DNA of 16,114 nucleotides from Desulfobacteraceae bacterium (GTDB taxonomy: Bacteria > Desulfobacterota > Desulfobacteria > Desulfobacterales > SG8-13): assembly GCA_029287875.1 (NCBI GenBank), contig JARFQH010000064.1, forward strand, positions 1-16,114, given 5' to 3'. The notes under the pieces are model-generated. The model ran no database searches. It was not told where the DNA came from and worked only from the letters and a program-made list of their open reading frames with translations. The position numbers and the translations under genes are program-made. Of this stretch, positions 12,792 to 16,114 are shown one piece after another (the first letter of the stretch is position 1; the number at the start of each line of letters is the position of its first letter).

Positions 12792-15464
12792 CTAATGGGC
12801 TTCGGCCCAATTCGTCCCCCACGCCATGTTGACCTTCAGCGGCACTTTGAGTTCCCAGACACCTTCCATGATCGACCGGATCAGCTCTTTCACCGGCTCG
12901 AGCTCATCGGGCGGCACCTCGAAGACCAGTTCGTCGTGAACCGACAGGAGCATGGCGGTCTTATGCTTCTTCTCCCGCAGCGCCGCATCGATCCGAATCA
13001 TCGCGATTTTGATCAAATCGGCGGCCGAGCCTTGAATAGGGGTGTTGACGGCTGTCCGCTCTGCAAACTGACGAACGGTTGCATTGGGGCTCTTGATGTC
13101 CGGCAGCAACCGGATGCGACCGAGCAGTGTGCTGGTCCGCCTGGTGGCGCCCGCCTCTTTGATGGCGCGTTGCACAAAACGGTGTACCCCCTCATAACGG
13201 GCAAAGTAGTTGTCGATGTAGACCTTTGCCATTTTCTGGCTGATATCAAGCTGCCGTGACAAGCCGAATGGGCTCATCCCGTAGATGATGCCGAAGTTGA
13301 TCGCCTTGGCCTGCCGGCGCAGTTCGGAGGTCACCGCTTCCGTCGCCACCTGAAAGACCTCGGCCGCCGTGCGCGTGTGAATGTCCTCTCCGTCCTTGAA
13401 GGCCTGAATCAGACGCTTGTCGTCCGAAACATGCGCCAGAAGGCGCAGCTCGACCTGGGAGTAGTCAGCCGACAGCAGAGTCCAGCCGGAACAGGGGACA
13501 AAGGCCCGGCGGATTTCGCGCCCCTCTTCCGTGCGAACCGGGATGTTCTGCAAGTTAGGGTCGGAGCTGCTCAAACGCCCGGTTGCGGTGACAGTCTGAT
13601 TGAAGGAAGTGTGAATGCGCCCGGTCCGCGGATTGATCAGCTGGATCAGTGCATCGGCATACGTCGTTTTGAGCTTCGAGAGGGTCCGGTGTTCGAGTAC
13701 CAGGGCCGGAAGTTCGTGCAACCGGGCCAGGGTGGTCAGGACGTTGACATCGGTTGAATAGCCGGTCCTCTTTTTGGTCTTCTTCTGCACCGGCAGGTTA
13801 AGTTTTTCAAAAAGGATGTATCCCATCTGCTGGGAGGAATTGATGTTGAAAGGCTCTCCAGCCAGCGCATAGATGGCGTTTTCAAGCTGTTCGAGCCGCT
13901 GTTCGAAAGACTTGGACAGCTCCTGCAGCTTGTCCGGATTAACGGTCAGACCCCTCTGTTCCATGCGCATCAACACGGGGACCAGCGGCATTTCGATTTT
14001 GTGAAACAATTCGGTCAACCCGATGTCGTCAAGCTCGCGTTCCAGAACTTCTTTGGCCATGAAGGTGATGTCGGCGTCTTCACACGCGTAGGGCACGGCC
14101 TTTTCCAGGGACACCTCGGCAAAGCTGGTCATGCCCTTGCCGAGGACCTCGGCAAAGCGGGTCGTCTTGTGATCCAGAAAATCGAGGGCAATCTGATCCA
14201 GGTTGTGCGCCCGCTTGGAAGGGTTGATCAGGTAGGAGGCCACCATGGTGTCGAAAAACACACCGTCGAGCGCGATGCCGCAACCCTCGAGTACGAGCCA
14301 ATCATACTTGATGTTCTGGCCGATCTTCTTGATGCCCGGATCTTCCAGCAGCGGCTTCAGGGTCTGCAGGACCGCCGCGCGGCCGAGCTGGGCCGATGCG
14401 TCCTGACAGGTGTGACCGCAGGGAATATAGAATGCCCGGTCTTTTTGCATGGCAAACGAGAGTCCGACCAACTCGGCTTTCAGAGGATCCTGGGAAGTCG
14501 TCTCCGTGTCGATGGCTACGGTCCCGGCCTCTCGCAGTGCCTTCACCAGTTCCAGAAATGCGGCTTGATCCAGCACCGCCCGGTAGTCTTTTTTGCGGGG
14601 TCGTCGGGTCCGCGCAAAGGTTTGCTGCAGTTGATTGAACTCAAGTTGTTTAAACAACCGCGAGAGTTCTGCGGCATCGGGCCCCGCCAACCGGAAGTGA
14701 TCCGGTTCGAAGGCCAGGGGTGCACGCACATCGATTCTGACCAGATCACGACTCAGGAAAGCCTGTTCACGAAATCGGATCAGATTCTCCTTTTGTTTTT
14801 TCTTAGTGAGCTGATCGATGTTGTCGTACAGGGCTTTCATGTCGCCGTAGGTCTTGATCAACTCCAAAGCGGTCTTCGGTCCGATTCCGGGTACGCCGGG
14901 TATATTGTCGGAAGTGTCCCCACTGAGCCCCATGACGTCGACCATCTGGGAGGGTGTCACATCGAATTTTTGGCGCACCACGCCCGTATCGATGACTTCG
15001 TCCTTCATGGGGTCCCAGATGGTGGCGTTGTCGGTGACCAGTTGTACGAAATCTTTGTCGCCGGTCACCATCACCACCGTGTAGCCGGCTGCCTCGGCCA
15101 GCCGCGCGAGGGTGCCGATCAAATCGTCGGCCTCATAGCCCGCTTTCTCGATGACCGGCAGATTGAACCCTTTTGTGACCTCTTTGATGAACGGAATCTG
15201 CATGGCGAGGTCCTCGGGCATCGGTGGACGATTGGCCTTGTAGTCCCGGTACATGTCGTGCCGGAATGTCGGGCCTTTGGCATCAAAAAGCATCGCGGCG
15301 TAAACCGGCGAACGGTCCTGCATGAGTTTCAACAGAATGCGGGTAAACCCAAAGACGGCATTTGTGGGCAAGCCTTTGGAGTTCGACAACCCGCGAATGG
15401 CGTGATAGGCGCGGTGGATATAGGCGCTGCCGTCGATGAGATAGAGGGTCGGTTTTGGCTGCAT
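12792..15464 (-). CDS. polA: DNA polymerase I
   Basis: About 890 residues from the preferred ATG at 15464 (an ATG at 15500 would add 12). Gap filling in repair and Okazaki fragment processing. The 5'-3' exonuclease domain (about 1-290) starts LYLIDGSAYIHRAYHA and includes EADDLIGTLA and GDTSDNIPGVPGIGPKTALE (182-201). The 3'-5' proofreading domain (about 310-490) keeps its catalytic residues: D319 and E321 (DTET), D388 (NIKYD), Y459 and D463 (YACEDAD). The polymerase domain has TATGRLSSSDPNLQNIP (626-642), motif A D667 (LLSADYSQVELR), motif B K720/Y728 (RRQAKAINFGIIYG) and motif C HD 843-844 (SVHDELVFEV). Unlike Taq or many Gram-positive enzymes, proofreading is probably active. Start choice: family proteins begin near MQPKPTLYLIDGS, and GAGAGG lies 12 nt before that ATG; the longer form has no better site. 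Confidence 0.97.
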   Translation of the reverse strand: MQPKPTLYLIDGSAYIHRAYHAIRGLSNSKGLPTNAVFGFTRILLKLMQDRSPVYAAMLFDAKGPTFRHDMYRDYKANRPPMPEDLAMQIPFIKEVTKGFNLPVIEKAGYEADDLIGTLARLAEAAGYTVVMVTGDKDFVQLVTDNATIWDPMKDEVIDTGVVRQKFDVTPSQMVDVMGLSGDTSDNIPGVPGIGPKTALELIKTYGDMKALYDNIDQLTKKKQKENLIRFREQAFLSRDLVRIDVRAPLAFEPDHFRLAGPDAAELSRLFKQLEFNQLQQTFARTRRPRKKDYRAVLDQAAFLELVKALREAGTVAIDTETTSQDPLKAELVGLSFAMQKDRAFYIPCGHTCQDASAQLGRAAVLQTLKPLLEDPGIKKIGQNIKYDWLVLEGCGIALDGVFFDTMVASYLINPSKRAHNLDQIALDFLDHKTTRFAEVLGKGMTSFAEVSLEKAVPYACEDADITFMAKEVLERELDDIGLTELFHKIEMPLVPVLMRMEQRGLTVNPDKLQELSKSFEQRLEQLENAIYALAGEPFNINSSQQMGYILFEKLNLPVQKKTKKRTGYSTDVNVLTTLARLHELPALVLEHRTLSKLKTTYADALIQLINPRTGRIHTSFNQTVTATGRLSSSDPNLQNIPVRTEEGREIRRAFVPCSGWTLLSADYSQVELRLLAHVSDDKRLIQAFKDGEDIHTRTAAEVFQVATEAVTSELRRQAKAINFGIIYGMSPFGLSRQLDISQKMAKVYIDNYFARYEGVHRFVQRAIKEAGATRRTSTLLGRIRLLPDIKSPNATVRQFAERTAVNTPIQGSAADLIKIAMIRIDAALREKKHKTAMLLSVHDELVFEVPPDELEPVKELIRSIMEGVWELKVPLKVNMAWGTNWAEAH

Positions 15465-15566
15465 GGTTTTGAGAATCCTCTCGGTTTGCGGCTGGCGCAT
15501 CGAGTGCGGACCGGTGTCCCCGTGCGAATCGTTTCACCCGTGAAGGGGCTATCGTCCCGAGACACT

Positions 15567-15595
15567 TTCATACCACCCATTGCAACAAACAACAA
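15567..15595 (-). promoter_or_regulatory. Candidate promoter for polA
   Basis: On the minus strand, TTGTTG (15595-15590), 17 bp, then TATGAA (15572-15567). This is a moderate match (4/6 each), 67-103 bp upstream of the two possible polA starts. The leader contains a perfect TTCAC-CC-GTGAA inverted repeat at 15533-15544. Confidence 0.35.
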
Positions 15596-15689
15596 GGCAG
15601 GGGGGGACTGTGACGGGCAATCCTCGGTGACCATAAGAAACCGATAGATTACACCGGGTGACCGGATGCGGCGCGAGGTCGAACCCCTC

Positions 15690-15718
15690 TTGACGATGCC
15701 GACAGGCATGTCGATAAT
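15690..15718 (+). promoter_or_regulatory. Near-consensus promoter with an inverted repeat in the spacer
   Basis: TTGACG (15690-15695), 17 bp, GATAAT (15713-15718): each box has one mismatch. It drives the Cys-rich mini-protein gene at 15787, leaving a leader of about 60 nt. The spacer holds two overlapping perfect inverted repeats, ATGCC-GACA-GGCAT (15696-15709) and CGACA-GGCA-TGTCG (15700-15713), so a repressor could bind here. Confidence 0.6.
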
Positions 15719-15786
15719 AAGTTTCTATCCATTAATGGCTCTTTTCCGCAGTTTCGGTTAAAAATTGGGAGGTAAACCGGTAAATT

Positions 15787-16008
15787 ATGACAAAGTCAGC
15801 CGCCAAAACAAGCGCTTACCGGCGCCGCCGCGAGAAAGAATCGGTTTGCCACTGCTGCGGGGCGACGTTTCCGTTCTGCTGGCGTTGCCGCTGCGGGTTC
15901 CGTATCTGTCAAGCCTGCATGCAGGAAAACATATGGGGAATGTCGTGCAACGGCATCACGTGGCAGTGCCCGGATTGCGGGGATCAGAACGGCTTTGGAA
16001 ATCAGTGA
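15787..16008 (+). CDS. Cys-rich putative zinc-ribbon mini-protein (73 aa)
   Basis: 73 residues with a basic N-terminus (YRRRREK, 11-17) and eleven cysteines: 21, 23, 24, 31, 34, 36, 41, 44, 54, 61 and 64. Pairs C21-X2-C24, C31-X2-C34, C41-X2-C44 and C61-X2-C64 are zinc-knuckle-like, enough for two zinc sites. The aromatic motif FPFCWRCRCGFRICQACM and WGMSCNGITWQCPDCG look strongly conserved and are probably structural. The function is unknown; nucleic-acid or protein binding is possible from the basic start and zinc ribbons. An in-frame TAA at 15781 fixes the ATG at 15787 as the first possible start. GGGAGG lies 13 nt upstream, a little far. The last 7 bp overlap the end of the convergent HAD gene. 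Confidence 0.8.
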   Translation: MTKSAAKTSAYRRRREKESVCHCCGATFPFCWRCRCGFRICQACMQENIWGMSCNGITWQCPDCGDQNGFGNQ

Positions 16009-16114
16009 CCATTCAAAATATCCTCGACCTGAAGCAATTGTTCGATGTGAAAGTCGGCGGCCAGCCTCGGGTTGGCATACGCCACGAAGGCAACCCCGGC
16101 AGCCCTGGCAGCGG
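16002..16114 (-). CDS. HAD-family hydrolase, C-terminal end only
   Basis: Partial gene entering from the right edge; 36 residues plus the stop are visible. The reading ARAAGVAFVAYANPRLAADF followed by HIEQLLQVEDILNGH matches the C-terminal end of haloacid-dehalogenase-like phosphatases, where a small residue-rich 'AARAAG' helix leads into a strand and a final 'D(Y/F)HI...L.ei' segment. The catalytic DxD motif is outside the window, so the substrate cannot be named. The stop (TGA at 16004-16002) lies inside the coding region of the convergent Cys-rich gene, giving a 7-bp tail-to-tail overlap. Confidence 0.65.
   Translation of the reverse strand, partial: AARAAGVAFVAYANPRLAADFHIEQLLQVEDILNGH

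Noticed and set aside
12790..12810. Terminator hairpin at the polA 3' end (GGGC-CGAA-GCCC)
   Set aside because: Only a 5-bp stem made from the last codons, and no U-tract follows on the minus strand.
14001..15647. 548-codon plus-strand open frame opposite polA
   Set aside because: Antisense shadow of polA, which has every catalytic motif; no ribosome-binding site or domain on the plus strand.
1..16114. tRNA or rRNA genes, integrase or transposase genes, attachment sites, riboswitches
   Set aside because: No cloverleaf, rRNA-like segment, recombinase motif or known riboswitch core was recognised by eye in any intergenic gap; a covariance-model scan would settle this.

Overview
The window is a chromosomal segment of moderately high G+C with tightly packed genes and no sign of phage or conjugative machinery. 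Protein families, G/C-rich codon use, lineage-type hypothetical proteins (the receiver/ATP-grasp giant at 5621-8638 with its small follower, and the 11-cysteine mini-protein at 15787) and heptamer 'CTGAAAC/CTGACAC' debris between genes suggest a sulfate-reducing deltaproteobacterium (Desulfobacterota, probably Desulfobacterales). The taxonomic placement is inference from gene content, not from a marker tree.

Layout. 1-350 (-): N-terminus of a J-domain chaperone, preceded by a strong candidate promoter and a leader of about 180 nt. 639-2513 (-): mnmG, tRNA wobble-uridine modification. 2822-3751 (+): a radical SAM enzyme of the YhcC/YtqA type, divergent from mnmG across a 305-bp spacer with heptamer repeats. 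3756-5393 (-): nadE, glutamine-dependent NAD+ synthetase, convergent with the radical SAM gene; the stops lie 4 bp apart with a hairpin across the junction. 5621-11188 (+): a four-gene rightward run made of a 1005-aa receiver plus PEP-synthase-type ATP-grasp protein, a ~110-aa conserved hypothetical, a DUF1848 protein with a C-terminal CX3CX2C cluster, and dusB. 11224-11360: a 137-bp imperfect palindrome between converging genes. 11371-12327 (-): a lipoprotein with a FlgT-like C-terminal region. 12516-12698 (+): a 60-aa small protein transcribed divergently from the lipoprotein through two good back-to-back promoters. 12792-15464 (-): polA with an intact proofreading site. 15787-16008 (+): a Cys-rich putative zinc-ribbon protein behind a near-consensus promoter. 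16002-16114 (-): the C-terminus of a HAD-type hydrolase whose stop codon overlaps the preceding gene.

Functional themes. Three genes are connected, or plausibly connected, with tRNA modification: mnmG, the YtqA/YhcC-type radical SAM gene (YtqA of Bacillus has been reported as MnmL, acting on the product of the MnmEG pathway), and dusB, which is preceded by an uncharacterised DUF1848 radical-SAM-like protein. The most unusual protein is the 1005-aa one: it has one degenerate and one apparently complete receiver domain and a PEP-synthase-type ATP-binding half, but neither the phosphohistidine swivel nor the PEP-binding barrel of a real PEP synthase. The most unusual non-coding structures are the 137-bp palindrome, a seven-unit 9-bp tandem repeat (8654-8716) and the heptamer repeats at 2606-2742.
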